Below are positions 34,105-48,200 of a stretch of 64,000 nucleotides of DNA, in pieces (within the stretch, counting starts at the first letter, position 1; each line of letters starts with the position of its first letter). The stretch is taken from positions 2,340,501 to 2,404,500 of the forward strand of contig JAREIK010017918.1 of assembly GCA_029783825.1 (NCBI GenBank), read 5' to 3'. The stretch is from Sapria himalayana (lineage: Eukaryota > Streptophyta > Magnoliopsida > Malpighiales > Rafflesiaceae). A program made the position numbers and the translations under genes. Under the pieces are notes generated by a model, which saw only the letters and a program-made list of their open reading frames with translations, was not told the DNA's origin and did no database searches.

Positions 34105-34838
34105 AACCAACAATCTCTTTTTAAGTCTCATTTCTTACCACAGTTATAACATTTAATATTTTTCTTACTTCGAGATTTTGATCTACCATAATTCTGACTC
34201 CCACTAGGGCCATGCTCCGTTGATCTCCCTCGTATCATCGTCAAAGCATCTATTTGTTGTGCATTTACATATCTATCATCTTTGTTTTTACGTCTATTTT
34301 CTTATTCTAAGATGGCAGAGGCAATATTATTAAAAATTAAACTATCAGTCAATGCACCATTCATTAGATTGATGACGAGTTGATCATATGAATCAGGTAA
34401 ACTCCGAAGTAAAATCTCAGCACATTCAACTTCTTCTATCTTATGACCCAACGTAGTAAGTTGTGAAAATAAAGTATTCAGAGTGTTGATATGATCAGTT
34501 ACCATAACAGATTCCATCATTCGTAAAGTGTACAGTCTTCTTTTTAAGAAGATCTTGTTGTGAAGTGACTTTGCCTCGTACAACCTTGTGAGAGTATCCC
34601 AAATTTCTTTTGCCGTATTCTTTTCTGGCACACTCGATAATACTCCATCAGCAAGTGCCAAATGTATGTCAGCTACTGTATTATTATCCATCTCATTCCA
34701 CTTGTCGTCAGGAATTTCGGTGAGCCTTTTTCCAATTGCATCTAAGCAATTATCCTTCCTCAAAATTGCCTTAATTTTCATTTTCCACAATGAAAAATTA
34801 CTTCCATTTAATTTTTCTATTTCAAATTTTGCTGCCAT
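34105..34838 (-). pseudogene. copia gag (capsid and broken zinc knuckle)
   Basis: Starts MAAKFEIEKLNGSNF and continues with the UBN2-like gag fold (WDTLTRLYEAKS, LRSLPDSYD). A stop interrupts at 34302-34304. The zinc knuckle at 34111-34149 reads CYNCGKK, a stop, then DLKRDC: the usual Gly-His is replaced by stop and Asp, so zinc binding is lost. Confidence 0.9.
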
Positions 34839-35036
34839 GTTTCACATTTACAGTGAACAGTAACCGAGAATAATAATAATAATTTGTGTTATTACACTAA
34901 AAAAGTTCAGGTAAGTGGAGGGGCGCAATTACCCTCTTAAAAACCACAAACCTTGAGGCTCTTATCGCCCTTTTGACAGAACTTTTCTGAAATGCACTAA
35001 CTACAAAAGTTACTAATTAACCTCCTCTGATACAGC

Positions 35037-35271
35037 TGTTATAAAATAAAACTGAACCCGCAATAATTTGAAAGATAGAAAATTCAAAAGTAAAGCAATA
35101 AATTACATCAGGAAATAAAATACATTCAAAAGAAAATGAGAAATTTGAATACATGGGAATAAATTTCAAAGAAATAGAAAAGTCCTTTATATAGGAAAAA
35201 GTTTGGAAATCTCCAAACAATTTTCCAATGTGGGCAAGGTGATTTTCACCTACCCCCATATTATAATAACA
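35037..35271 (-). repeat. 5' LTR of the copia element (right copy)
   Basis: 235 bp. On the minus strand it begins TGTTATTATAATATGGGGG and ends TTATAACA. The frame over it (35017-35277) is not a gene. Confidence 0.93.
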
Positions 35272-35276
35272 GATCA

Positions 35277-36115
35277 ATGTTTAATATTCATATTTTTGAT
35301 TTGTGGCATCTTTTAGCACAACCTCTCCGTAACATAGAATTTTGTTGACTGATTCATACCCAATAAAACCTATAAATTAGATGTGTTCGAATCAATAAGA
35401 TATGCATATAAGTTTCTAATGTCGAGCAAGCCCTCGTCGTCATAATATGATTGTGGCATCATATTCTAGATGGGTGATCCAAGCCATGGCTCACTTCTCA
35501 TATATTTTGTTTAAGAATTTAATTTCTTCATAGTATGATTGAATGAGATGATTGTCACGATCTTCCATTGTATTTGCAATATTACAAGAAATTAAAATAG
35601 TGCATAAATTTGTCGACGTACCTGCTTCTGCTAATTCATGAATCTTTGCTTACGCATATAGTTGTACTCTTTTGAGTGGATACTAATGCTTCAATTGAGT
35701 TCACCAAAATTATTCTTTCCAAACAAAAAACAATTAGGCCTTGTTGGCTAACTTCACTAGAATTGGGCTTGGACTCTTTGGATGAGTGCCTATTTGGTTG
35801 TTTCTCATCTTGCTTTGCAATCAAAACTTTTAAATTTTGATTGATGATAAAATCCTCATGTATCTTCTAGTTTTATCGTATAGAACATGGTCATTGCTAT
35901 GTATTTTCCTTCTATATTACATCTAGAAACAATTTTACTTTAGTTAGTGCCTAATAAAATCTAATCGGAATCAAAATATCTAAATTTTCAGAAACTCTGA
36001 TAAATCAAGGCTTGATATTTTCTTCACATTGTAGAGCATGCAAATAATTTCATGAATTTGAACTTATAGGTGGTGATATAATTAATCAAGTGACGGTCAA
36101 ATATATGTTAAGATA
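35277..36115. other. Unassigned AT-rich sequence
   Basis: No coding motif recognised. The small frame at 35636-35824 has no family resemblance. Confidence 0.4.
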
Positions 36116-36116
36116 C

Positions 36117-36154
<38 letters not shown>

Positions 36155-36445
36155 GTAATAATAATAGTAATAATAATATTAATAATAGTAATAATAGTAA
36201 TAATAATAATAATAGTAATAATAATAGTAATAATAGTAGTAATAGTAATAATAATAGTAATAGTAATAATAATAGTAATAGTAATAATAATAATAATAAT
36301 AATAGTAATAGTAATAATACTAGTAATAATAATAATAGTAATAATAATAATAGTAATAATAAAAATAATAATAATAGTAATAATAATAATAATAATAGTA
36401 GTAATAATAATAATAGTAATAATAATAATAATAGTAATAATAATA

Positions 36446-36494
<49 letters not shown>

Positions 36495-36495
36495 A
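36116..36495. repeat. Long AAT/TAA microsatellite with AGT interruptions
   Basis: About 380 bp of (aat)n interrupted by agt triplets at irregular intervals (single-base A to G changes). The poly-Leu and poly-Ile minus-strand frames of 131-144 codons are artefacts of this array. A shorter array (aat)6 lies at 36586-36605. Confidence 0.97.
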
Positions 36496-38880
36496 TTCAA
36501 CACATACTAAAACATGTTTTATACATCTCATTCACACTTGGTCAAAATTGGAAATAGTCAAAAATATACTTTGATGTCAAAAATTAATAATAATAATAAT
36601 AATAAAGAATTTATCAAAACCTTACTCTTGCAATTATTTTAGCTTATAAGTGATTTTTTTTTAACTCATCAACACCAAACATCTTTTCTTGAATATGAAA
36701 ACTTAGTAGTTGTCTCATATAAATATTCCCCCCAAGATCTCTATGAACAAAACCATTCTACAAATCCTACTAATATCCCAAATGTGACAAGTTGCTTGGA
36801 AGAAAAGAGACAACACAAATTATTTTGGTCAATGAATAAAAAGCATCACGATGTTTGCTTCATATGGCCATGTAAATCCTTTTGACACCAAGTGAGGGTG
36901 AGAATTACATTGATTTACTTTCTATTCAAGATTAGTTTTCACATAGAATACCCACTTGAAAATGTTTTCTTGAAGGGTGATAAATTAGTTCTCTTGTCTT
37001 ATTGGAGTGTAAGTATAGTATTCTATGCAACATGGATGATCTAAATCTTGAATGAAATAGCACCTTTGAATTAGTCTTAGGTATCCTAAACTAATCAAGA
37101 TAATAAAGAAAAGTCAAATTGAAGAAAAAAAAAGATAAGAGGGAAATAATACATGATGAAATAGAGAATACTGAGTGCCTCGATGTCTCGACTTCTTAGA
37201 GAACAAAATTGGTTGTGTTTCCAATTGAATCGACTAGCTTCGAGTAGTAGTGAAGTGACAAATATCCAGGATAGGTGTGTCTAATGAAAACACAAAAATA
37301 AAGCATTTTAGTCATTTAATCACAAAAACATAACAGGTTCTCCTAAGATGATGTGAATCATCTTCACAATCACTTAACTCAAGCACAAGAAAGGGGCACT
37401 TCACCCTCTAAAAAGATGTGCCTCCTAATGAAAAGTCTTCTTACCCTAATAAAGTTTACATTCTGCATTCTATGAGAATGCCAGTGAGCACATTCTAGAA
37501 TCTAAAGGGTACCTAATGGAAAAGAATCACGATCTATGTGAGTTTTTATTGGGAGTCCAACATGACATGAAATAGAAAGAATTCATGAAAGACCCACAAG
37601 ACAATTCAGAACATATGAATTCTTAAGAATAATTTCAATAAAGTACCATTAAAACTAATAATTACGTTCCATACTAGTGGCCATATTTGTCTCATTATTG
37701 TGTTCTAAAATAACAAATAAAAATGTAGGACCTCATAGGAAATTATCATCTCTCTTACTAGAGAAATGTCATAAATGAAACACACACCTCCAAACACTCT
37801 AGGTGGGTAACTAGTTTCTTAATCAAGCAATTTATAGTTAAAATTGTGTAACCCCAAGAAAATAGAAATATTCTTATGTATTAGAAGTGTCCTTGTAATA
37901 TCAACTACATAAATAATCTCTGATGTATTATCACATGTTCCAAACACAACGAAGTAAACAACAATAATGTATATTTAAAAGCAATGTCATTGCTCGAGAT
38001 CCTATTTCCATATTCAAATTGAATTTTATTGTTTTATGAAAAACATTGGAAATGGTGAAATTTTATTGTAACCTCTCTTTAAATAAGCATAACCATTTAA
38101 AATACAAAGAATTATCAAATACTATTAAAATATATCATTTGTCATTGTCATGGAGGATCCTCATGTATTTGTTTGATTCAGATGAAATGAGATCCTACTA
38201 ATATGTTTAGTAGGAAGCATTCTAAAAATTTTTAAAACTACCACACACCATAAATCTTGTTAACAAACTTTGTTCGTATTTTGTTTTATAAGTTTTTAAC
38301 TTAGCCAATTAAGAATAATTTGTTAGAATAATATTACTCTTCACTAATTAAGTAGGAATCAATAGTTACTGAGTATGTAGTAGTTCTTCCTAATGTTAAA
38401 AAGAAACAAATGGGAAGAATAAGGATTCGAAAATTCATATTATCATTACCAATTTTATTAAATGTCTCCAAAGAAGCAAATATTATTATAGCCAAGACCT
38501 ATAGTGATTTTATCATTGGCAATCTTATAATATAAGCACCAAAAATATATGTAATTATAAATGAAGAAGAATTAATTGCTAAAGATTTGATGACTCTTGA
38601 TACCTATAAACCATGTTACTTCTTCTAATGATTCAAAGAGGCGGTTGGAATATTACTCTTCAATGATGAGAATTATTCTAGTGAGAAACACTATGAGGAC
38701 CTCTATGTCAGTGACTATAATGCGATCAATAACTACTAAATGTATATGTCACTTTTTCAGATATGGACTTTAGCAAGAATAGTGGAAATGCTTTGTTTTT
38801 TATAATAAGTATTCTTAAAAAATAATCTTTCATGCTTCTCCTTTTAGAACTACCACACCCCCTATGATCCATAGAAGAGA
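36496..38880. other. AT-rich sequence, no gene seen
   Basis: Stops are frequent in all frames. Part may be the missing 3' half of the copia relic that begins at 38.9 kb, but I found no LTR or RNase H motif. Confidence 0.4.
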
Positions 38881-41800
38881 TCCTAGTTAGACAGGCCAAC
38901 ATAATTCTACTCTACTCATAGGAACATGTTTTAAAGTTATTCATTTGGAAATATTTGTCAATTTGGTTATTCCATGCACTTAGTACTTGTTTTAAACCAT
39001 TACAAGTCTTCTTCAATTTTATATTTAAGAAGTCTTCTTCAATATCTGGCTTCATGATCTTTTATTTCATTGCAAAATGGTTGCAAAATATAGACTCTCT
39101 CTACAAGAACTCCATTTAGAAATGTTTATTTTATTTTGAAGTGATGTCTTCCATTTGTTTTAAATTGCCAAAGAAATGATCAATATTATTGTTTCCAACC
39201 AAACATTTAGAACAAATACCTCATCATTAAATTAATCCCAATATTTTGACTATAATCTTTTGTAACTAGGCTTGCTTATGTCTTACATTCTCTCCTTTAG
39301 CATTTTGCTTTATTTTGTTTATCCATTTGACAGATTATCTTGGGTTCTTTGGGCAGTGAAACAAGTTCCCATATGTCATTCTTTTTGATGTGCTTGATCT
39401 CATCATCCATTCATTTGTTCACAATCAACAAACAAATAAAATAATATGAGATTATCTTGTCATTCATATACTTTATATAGAACTTGAAGACTTCTCATAC
39501 ATTACATTAATCTTTCACTTTGACTTCTACTTGAAAGAGGTTGGACCATTAACTCTTGTTGGGCTTCTCAATGATGTTCTATTAGTGTCACATTATCTTC
39601 AAATGGAGGAAAAAAATTTGAATTATCTATATGATATCCAATATCTCATATTTCTTCTTCATCAAAGACCACATCTCAACTAATCATAATTCTTTGTTAT
39701 TAGGATTGTGTGTCTTATAATCTTTTGAATTTGAATCATAACCAATGAAAATGAAATTCTCACTTTTATCATCAATTTTATTTTTCTTTTCTCATATGGT
39801 ACATGAATATGAGTTGTGCTTCCAAAGACACTCAAGTATGATATGTCGGGCTTTCTTTCACTTCATGCTTAATGTCGTGTTTGTCCAAATACTTCTTGTT
39901 AGAGATTGTTTGAATAAGTAAAATGCACATGCTACTACCTCAACCCAAAACTCCTTGGATAATTTCTTTCTTTTGAGTATACTTCAAACTATATTGAGTA
40001 TAGTCCATTTCTTTTTTTTTTTGTTATAATATTTTTTTGGGGGACCCTTATAATTATCATTAAATTATAAATTCTATTTAGTTTACATAACTATTGAAAC
40101 TCCTTTGATGTAAATTCTTCTCCTCGTTCAGATCTTATAGCTTTAATCCTTCTTTTACTTTATTTCTCCATTGCAACTTTGAAATTTTTAAAGACTTCAA
40201 AAAACTTTTGATTTTTGCTTCAGGAAGTGCACTCATATTTTTCTATAAAAACATTAATTAAGAGAAGGAAATTATTACTATCACTAAGAGAACTTGGTTT
40301 TATTAGTCCACACACATCAGCATGAATGAGCTAAAGAAACTTCTTGGCTCTTGAGTTTGACTACTCTGGAAGACTTCTTTTGAATTGCTTGCCAACTAAA
40401 CACCCTTCACAAATTTTATCAGGATGATTGATGCGAGGCAGTCCTTTCACCATCTTCATCTTTTATAGAAAGATATGATTTTCATATGAATATTATAACT
40501 TTTCTCTACTAATTGTATCAATTTCAAGATATTGCTTTTCGTATTGGGAGCATAGTAAACATTTGAGATGAATTGATATCTCTCATCTTTCAAATGAATA
40601 AAAATGTTACATCTTCCTTTCATTGTTACTATAGAATCATCTCCAAATAAGATATTTTTATTTACTAATTCATCTAACTCAATGAATATGTCTTTCTTTC
40701 CACACATGTGATTTCTTGCACTACTATCAAAATACCAAGAATTTTTTGGGATACCTTTAATCCCTTTTCATGTAAGAAGAAGTATTTCTCTATTGTTGGT
40801 TTTCTCTTCTCCTCCACATAATTAGCATTCTCTTTAATTCTATTATTAGGAGCTCTACATTCTGAAGCATAATGGCCAAGCTTCTAATAATTATATCATT
40901 GAACTTGATTTTTGTCATATTTCTAGCTCAGATTTTTTCTTTTACAACCATATATAGACCTTTCTCCTTTATAATTATTATCGGAATTATTGTAACTCGA
41001 ACCTCTTCTTCGAATGTAACTTCCACTACATCCACGACCTCTACCTTTGTCATGGTCATGTTGATTTCTTTTATTATCAAAACTTACATGCATATCTTTG
41101 AGTTATAGCTTGAAAAATTGCTTATTTTTCTCTTATTTATTCTTATGCTTCTCTTCGTATGCTTGGTATGATCTTTGGAGTTACTCAATAATTAATTTCT
41201 CTAAATCTTTAGTCTCTTCAATCATCACAACATATTATGCTCAAATTTAGGATCCAACTAATGCAATATCTTCTCTATTATTCTAAGATCTTCTAACTCT
41301 TTATCATTTCTTTTTAATTAATTAGAAATGGCTACTACTCTTGAAACGTAATCATAAATATGCTCTGGAACTTTCATTTGTTAGGATTCAGATTGATCTC
41401 TTAATGTTTGGAGACAAACCCTCCTCATTCATTTAGATCCTTTAAAAGATTTTGCAACTTTTCCCAAGATTCTTTAGCAAAATTGATTTTCTCAAAACCA
41501 TCATCATTATCATCATCTAATGTTTTATAGATGAAGAAAAGAATTTTCTTATCTCTCTTTCTCATATCTTTCAAACTATCCATTTGAGTTGTGGTTAGCA
41601 TAGCTTCATTATCTATCTCACTAAAACCATTTTCTATTAAATTTTAAACATCATTCATGCTAGGGAGAGCCTTCATATTAATTCTCCTATTGTTATAATT
41701 GTTATTGTTAATCATCGAGACTTAAAAGGATGTCATTTCGTTCATCACATCACTCAATATAGCAAGAATTATCAAAATATGTATGCATATATGATTCAGA

Positions 41801-41945
41801 ACACAAAAAAAACTATTTGGAGGAATTGATAGCACTTGGTGGTGCATGAAAACTCTAGTGAGAAAAATTTTAATGTCATTGGATTCCTTTTGTCGAGACC
41901 ATCAATTTGGTATACTTCAGCCTAACCTTCTTTTGATACCATTTT
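38881..41945 (-). pseudogene. Decayed Ty1/copia polyprotein, truncated in RT
   Basis: On the minus strand, in order: gag (MRKRDKKILFFIYKTLDD, about 41520-41590); a knuckle remnant KLGHYASECRA (about 40860-40890); protease-side HMCGKKDIFIELDEL and YQFISNVYYAPNTKSNIL (40456-40710); integrase HPDKICEGCLVGKQFKRS (about 40370-40430), LIHADVCGLIKPSSL (about 40265-40310), a second catalytic block with Glu for Asp (RSERGEEF), and FIFIGYDS; RT GLKQ...AWNNQIDKYFQMNNF (about 38950-39010). It has many stops and frameshifts. The methionine-tRNA primer site is TGGTATCAAAAG (41930-41941). The RT catalytic YVDD region and RNase H were not found. Confidence 0.85.
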
Positions 41946-43811
41946 GTTGGAAATAAAAGAAAGAACACAAAAGCAAAAAAGAAAAATAAATGAAACTAAA
42001 AACAAAAATTATAATACAACTCACTTATGAAGTTATTGTTCTTCCTTTTATTTTTTGATGATAAAACAAATAGGGTTTAAACCACATATAATACTAATAT
42101 AAGAATAAATATGATAACTAATGACATTAAAATCACATAAAAATTTTAAGAAATAGACTTGAATTTTGATCTGTGCTCCATATCGAGTTTATGATCCAAC
42201 AAACTACCATGGAAACTAGAATTGAAAATGAATGCATAGTAGAGATTTAAACCCATTTTTGAAATCATTGTTAATATGGTGGCTAGAATCCGTTATTGAT
42301 GGAGCAAAGATGGTTTGTTTATATAATGATGAAACATAAGAAAAAGCAATTGTATTCAATTAATTTTTTTTAGTATCATAATTCTGTTGTCACTTTTCTT
42401 TTTTTGACTTAAGGGATGTGAGGCAAATAGTCTTTCTAAAAAAAACTCTACAAGTGATTATTAATCACCAAGTGGATATCAGTAAAAGAAGTTCAAGTAG
42501 CTACTCCTCCCACCCAGTCATTCATATTCCATGGATACTCATTAAGCATATTAGTATATTTTTTTGACATTCAAATTTTATTAAGTAATATTTGAAAATC
42601 ATGTCAGTACATGGAAGGGAATGAGGCTAATTTGTAAAATGCATGGTGTGTGTGTATATATATATATATAGCATATCAGTGCGTGGAAGGAACAACATGT
42701 ATTTTGAGCACGCCTTTACCCAGATTTCTACACTATCAAAGATAAAAATAGTCTCTCAATAGTATTCAATGTTTTTTACTTTTTGATGTGTTCAAGAATA
42801 TTCATCTGCATCTATAGGATGTTTTAGGAAGAGATTCTTTGAAGAGTTAGAAATATTATTATTTTTTCCCCAAATTTTAGGCAACTGTGGGTGCAACAAG
42901 TTCTTTTTTTTTTCTCAACCTCAACAACATTCAAAAAATATTTAGGACGTGATGCTAAAAAAACATTAAAAGTCAACCATTCGAATATGGCATATTTGAA
43001 AAAATATATGTTGCCTCTTAAATCTTTCTTTTATATACGAATGAAATTTGTTCAATGAAAATATATTTGGTTTTGAATTAGTATGTCTCAATAAAAATCA
43101 AAAACATCCCACTTGGACTAATTATTATTTCCCATTGAAACGATCTACAACAAGCCACTTTCTCCAGCAATAGCAAGAAAGGCTGTTTTCTTGAATGACA
43201 TGAAATTAATAGGGAAGAGAACCCACATCATAAATCTTGATGAATGTGTTTAAAAATTATTTTTAACTGAGTTTTATAATATTCTTTGCTTGAAAAAAAT
43301 GATTATTTTATTGATTTCTAGCAATCTAGTGGATAATTCAAGGAACTAAGTATATCATCGAATTTGATTCAATTTAATATATTATTATATGATGTTTTTT
43401 CAATGTATTTTGATTATTCGGTTACATTTAATGATATTTTATATGCATTTGATAACAAATATTTAATGGTTCTCAAATATTTCTTTCTTGCTAAAAAAAT
43501 ATTGTTGTAATGATAATTTAATATTCTTCAATAAATCTTAAGAAAGATATATACATTTGAATTTATTCAATGAGATGGATATCATCAATGTAATTCAATG
43601 TCCCTTGATAAATAGTTTGCAATTGATATAATTTCTAAGATAAAGATATGATTGGACTTAGTAATTTTTTTATGAGATAAGAAGTCAATTTTTTTAACAA
43701 AATATTTTAGTAATTTAATGTTATTCAATAATTTTCGAAGAAATTAAATATCTTTTTAAATATTTATAAAGATTTGAACATTATTGATGTGGTGTGATGC
43801 TTTTTGATAAT
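41945..43811 (-). mobile_element. Probable 5' LTR of the relic, then unassigned DNA
   Basis: The LTR edge lies at 41945, where plus-strand TGTTGG is the complement of an LTR ending CCAACA. Its far edge was not resolved and no partner LTR was found. 42645-42670 is a (TG/TA) microsatellite. Confidence 0.4.
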
Positions 43812-43925
43812 GTTGGATTAGTTCTTTGACAAATTCAACATGAGTTTGATGCATGATTTTTTGTTGTAATTTTTTAACTTCCATGAATGTTTTTTTTATT
43901 GTTTTATTGTATCTCAAGTTTTTTA
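43812..43925 (+). repeat. Direct repeat X, left copy, outside the 5' LTR
   Basis: gattagttctttgac, then attcaacatgagtttgatg and so on to ctcaagtttttt. By eye about 85% identical to 50752-50870. Confidence 0.8.
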
Positions 43926-45100
43926 TGTTTGGTATGCTTGAGTTGGATTGATCAAGGTTTGCTTGGTTGTGTTACCATTTGGTGAATTTAACTGTAATAT
44001 ATAATTATTATTTTAAACATGCATGTTTTATTTTATTAGTTATTGCCTTTTTATTTTATGTTTTGTTTTTTAGTAGTGAAGCACATTAGACCAAGAACAT
44101 AAAACAAAAATGAAATATTCTCATTTTTGCAAGGGGCAGTCAGCAGTGCCTCTTAGATGAGGGAAGTGTCCTCATCAAAACATCTAATTAAAAAAAACTG
44201 CATAGGAACTTATTGTTCCTATGCACACTAGTACCAACCATGGGGTTGGTTTCTCTTTTTGATTGGATGGAGTGTGCCCAAAAGCTGCATTTTTCACAAC
44301 ACGACTAGTTTGAACTTTTTGATCATTTTATATTTTTATATAGTGATGATGTCAATATAAATATGTCGCTGTCGATATCACTATATTTGTTGAGGTACTT
44401 AAGAAAAATTCTGGGCAATAATTCTTCATCCAAAATTTATATATGCTTTATTGTGCTACTATTTTATGTTTATATATATTGTGTAGTGTGTGTGCATTGT
44501 GCAGTGTCTATATATTAAGTAGCACGTGTGCATTGTATTTTTTGTTAAATAAACAATATGGTGTGTGTGTGTGTGTTGATGTTTTTGTGTATGTACAGTT
44601 TGAGACCGCTGTGGATTTTTGGAACTTGGTAGGTAGATGGAAATTTGAAAAGTAGTTGGATAGGATATCTTCTATCGAGTAATAAACGACACAAGATGGA
44701 TTGTCATTTGCGAGTCACATATGCTAACGACCCTATACCAACATCAAAATAATAATGAGGAATGAGTTCTAGAGCAATTTCTCCAAAATCACAAAATATT
44801 ATGATTTCTAATACTTTATATACTAGAAAAATATATTTTGATCTAAAATATAATTTTGGTTAATGTGTATTTTACATAATTACTAAACATGTGAATTAAT
44901 ACTTCATCACAAATTTTTCATGTTGATAGTTTTGTATTTGGACTTTAAATATTTCAATAGATATGTTTTTTAGTATTTTAGAATTTTTGTAATTTCCAAA
45001 CTTATTGGGTTTTAAATTTTAAAGCTTCCACTAATAACCAAACAAATAATATTTCTGACTTTTGTGGGTTCAAATTAACTATGGCCCAAATAACCTGCCC
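43926..45100 (+). repeat. 5' LTR of the old copia element
   Basis: Starts tgtttggtatgcttgagttgg. Its inner end near 45100 is approximate. It contains a (GT)n tract at 44561-44578 that parallels the GT-rich tract at 50104-50133 in the 3' LTR. Confidence 0.75.
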
Positions 45101-45299
45101 CTATAACTAATACCATAATGAGGTTCTTGATACTACCCAAAAAGTGATATCTGAACTTATATTGATGATTTATTTCATTGATATTTGATTATTTTGATAT
45201 AGATATTGTGGTATCAAATGTGCTTTTGAATATTTGTATTTTTGTTGGTTATTTGTGATTGTCATTGATTACTATTATCATTGAGGATCACACTATGAT

Positions 45300-48200
45300 A
45301 ATAAAGTTAATAGATACTAATTATTTTATTTGGACAAATAGAATGCATGGCTACCTTATAGTCAAATATTTGTATGACCTAATGAGGAAAAAAAAAGACA
45401 ATACTTAAAAAATTGAGTTCAGATGAATTGGAAGACTTATACTACAGGGATATTTCCACAATTAGATAATGAATAAGTAGTGATATTAATCAACATATTG
45501 TCAATAAAATAAAGATAGACAAGTTGCAGAATAAATTAGAGTCTATGTTCGAAAAAAAATACTTTTAGAAATAAAATATTGATTATTAGATGTTTATTTA
45601 ACATGAAGTTCAATTATTGTAGTTTAATGTCAGCACACATCATCATCCTTCAAATGATGGTGAATTATCTTGCATCCATGAAGATGCTCTTGGAAGACAA
45701 GCTGTTAGTTTGTTTAATGTTGAGTTCACTTCTAGACAATTTGGATAACTTTTTTGTTTTCCTAAGCATGTCCCTACCAAGAAGTGCTATCTCATTGCAT
45801 GTTGTCTCAAAAGATTGATTATCTAAAGAAGCAAGGAAAAATGATGAGCTTTTTATGGTATTATTGTTTCTGAGTAACATAGTAAGATCATTACTAGGCA
45901 CATACAATCTAATAAAAGAACTCATTCTTCCAAAGATAAGTCAAAGCAAAAAAGTAATCATGTATTATCATTATACTAAGATGAGACATATGAAAAAGAT
46001 TATTATTCTTAGAAAAGATAACAATATTGCACAAGAGGAGATAAACCTGTGACATAAACCAATGTCACATTGGAAGATGACTTGATGCTAGTTAGTGATA
46101 ATAATTCTGCTAATCTAGTATTTCAAGAGGGTGATATGCTTATTGATTCTAGAATGTCATTTCCTATTACCTAGAGGTATCAAATAGGTTGTATAGTAGT
46201 GCTGATATGGCTCAAAATAAGGTGGCCCAGTCAAGCCACCTTGTCGTGCAAGACACAACACAAATGCTTGACCATGTCATGCTGGACACGACACAAAATG
46301 ATTGGCCAAGTCATGTTGGGTCTTCCTGACACAACATGATTGCATGCTATAGTGAACCAAGCAAGATAGGTCATGTCGGATCTACCCGAGACTAGCATAG
46401 CATAGCCTCTGGCCACTAGCCAGCCAGCCCAGGCAAATGCTAGTCAGTTAGTGACACGTGGGCCATGTCTAGACTAGCATAAGGCATGTTTGGTGTTGAC
46501 CCAACATAGCATGAGTCATGTATCCAGCTAACACATCCACATTTCAGATATTATTCTGGATCATGTTATGTCGGGCTTGGCATAGCCAAATCGAGTCATG
46601 CCTCATGTCATGTCCAAGCTGCCCAGCCCATTTCACACTCTAATATCACCCTACATAGTGATTTCTTAACTATGTACATACCTAGTGATTATAGCATATA
46701 GAAGTTGAGAAATATTGGGACATCAAAGATTTTGGGATTAGAGGCATTTGTTTATAAATGTAGACAAGACATTAGATAATATTGAAAGATATCTAATACA
46801 TATCACATATTAATGTGAACTTGACGCTCGTAGGCATACAGGATGACATGGGACATGTGAGACATTTTGGTGATGGATGGTGGAAATTAGCTAATGGCCT
46901 TCAACTTCTACATTGAAGTGATATCATGCCATTTGGCCTTGGATCCTCTTTTGATGAGTGTATGACTGTATGAATTGAAAAAATCATAGAGTACCTTCTC
47001 TATCTTCCACTCTTGAGGAGATCAAATATTCTCGATCTTATTCATACTGATGTATGTTTCATCTAAAGCAAAATACTTGGTAGAGTCCTTTATTTTGTCA
47101 TATTTATTGATGATCACTCTAGGAAAGTGTGGGAAAATATATTAAAAACTAAAGACCATGTATTTCTTATCTTTAAAGATTTTCATGCTAGAATTGAGAG
47201 AGAGATCGATATATAAAACTATACTTTATATGTTTTAAAAATAGAAGAAACTATGAAGATCAGTTAGATACCTATTGTTTATCTTATAGCATTAGACATG
47301 AAAAAAAATTAACCAAGATGTCATAATAAAATAGCATGACTAAGAGGATAAACTAGATTATTGAGGAGAGAGATTGATACATATTACCTCATGCACATCT
47401 TCCCAATAAATTTTAAGAAGTTATGTGTATGGTTATTGATATAATCAACATGTGTCATGTCATCATCTTAGATAGAGATGTTCCCAATAAAATCTTGACT
47501 GAGAAGGATATATCATATGTTCACTTATAAGTTTTTGGCTGCAAAGCTTTCATTCATATCCCAAAAGATGAACGGTCAAAAATCAATGATATATAATGTT
47601 CATATATCTTCATTGGTTAAGGATATGAGTTGATGTCTATCATCCAAGCAGAGAGAAGAGTGATTCCATGAAGATTCATATTTGCATAGATATGGTGCTG
47701 ATTCTTTTTAGAGATTAATCTGATCTAAATGGTGGAATTGAGTAGTTGTCTGATGATTCCAAGCCATAAGATACACCTAATATTTCTAACCCTAGGAAAT
47801 ATTTATTAAGAAGGTGAGGGACTATATTCCAATTAGAACTAGGTAGGACCCATTTTTTGATGATGATACATCTTAGTCTGAACTAAGAAGATTATCTAGG
47901 TCATGCTAGATATACTTTAAATTTTATGATTACATATTATTCATTGATGCAGATGGGCTCAAGACCTTTTAGGAGTATATCTCTCTTGAGAATAAAATGG
48001 CATAGCTTTAGGCTATGCATGGAGAGATTGAGTCTTTTCATGTCAGTCATACTTTTGATATTAATTTTATGTAAAGAGAAATTGGCTATACAAAATAGAC
48101 AACTTTTTAGACTAAAACTTAATGATGGTGATTCTCAACTGAGATACAAGGCTTGATTAGTAATCAAAGGGTTTAGTCAAAAGAAAGAAATTGATTTAAA

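Larger units (their letters stand above)
30637..35276 (-). mobile_element. Full-length Ty1/copia retrotransposon, dead, with GATCA TSD
   Basis: Two 235-bp LTRs (30642-30876 and 35037-35271) start TG and end CA and are flanked by identical GATCA (30637-30641 and 35272-35276). On the minus strand the order is LTR, primer site (TGTATCAGAGG, 35024-35034), gag, protease, integrase, reverse transcriptase, RNase H, purine tract (CAAGTGGGAGAA, 30877-30888), LTR. Integrase before reverse transcriptase defines Ty1/copia. By my hand count the LTRs differ at 12 of 235 positions (about 5%), so it is not recent. At least seven in-frame stops make it non-functional. Confidence 0.95.

Noticed and set aside
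36097..36531. 131- and 144-codon minus-strand frames (poly-Leu, poly-Ile)
   Set aside because: They are translations of the AAT microsatellite and have no other sequence content.
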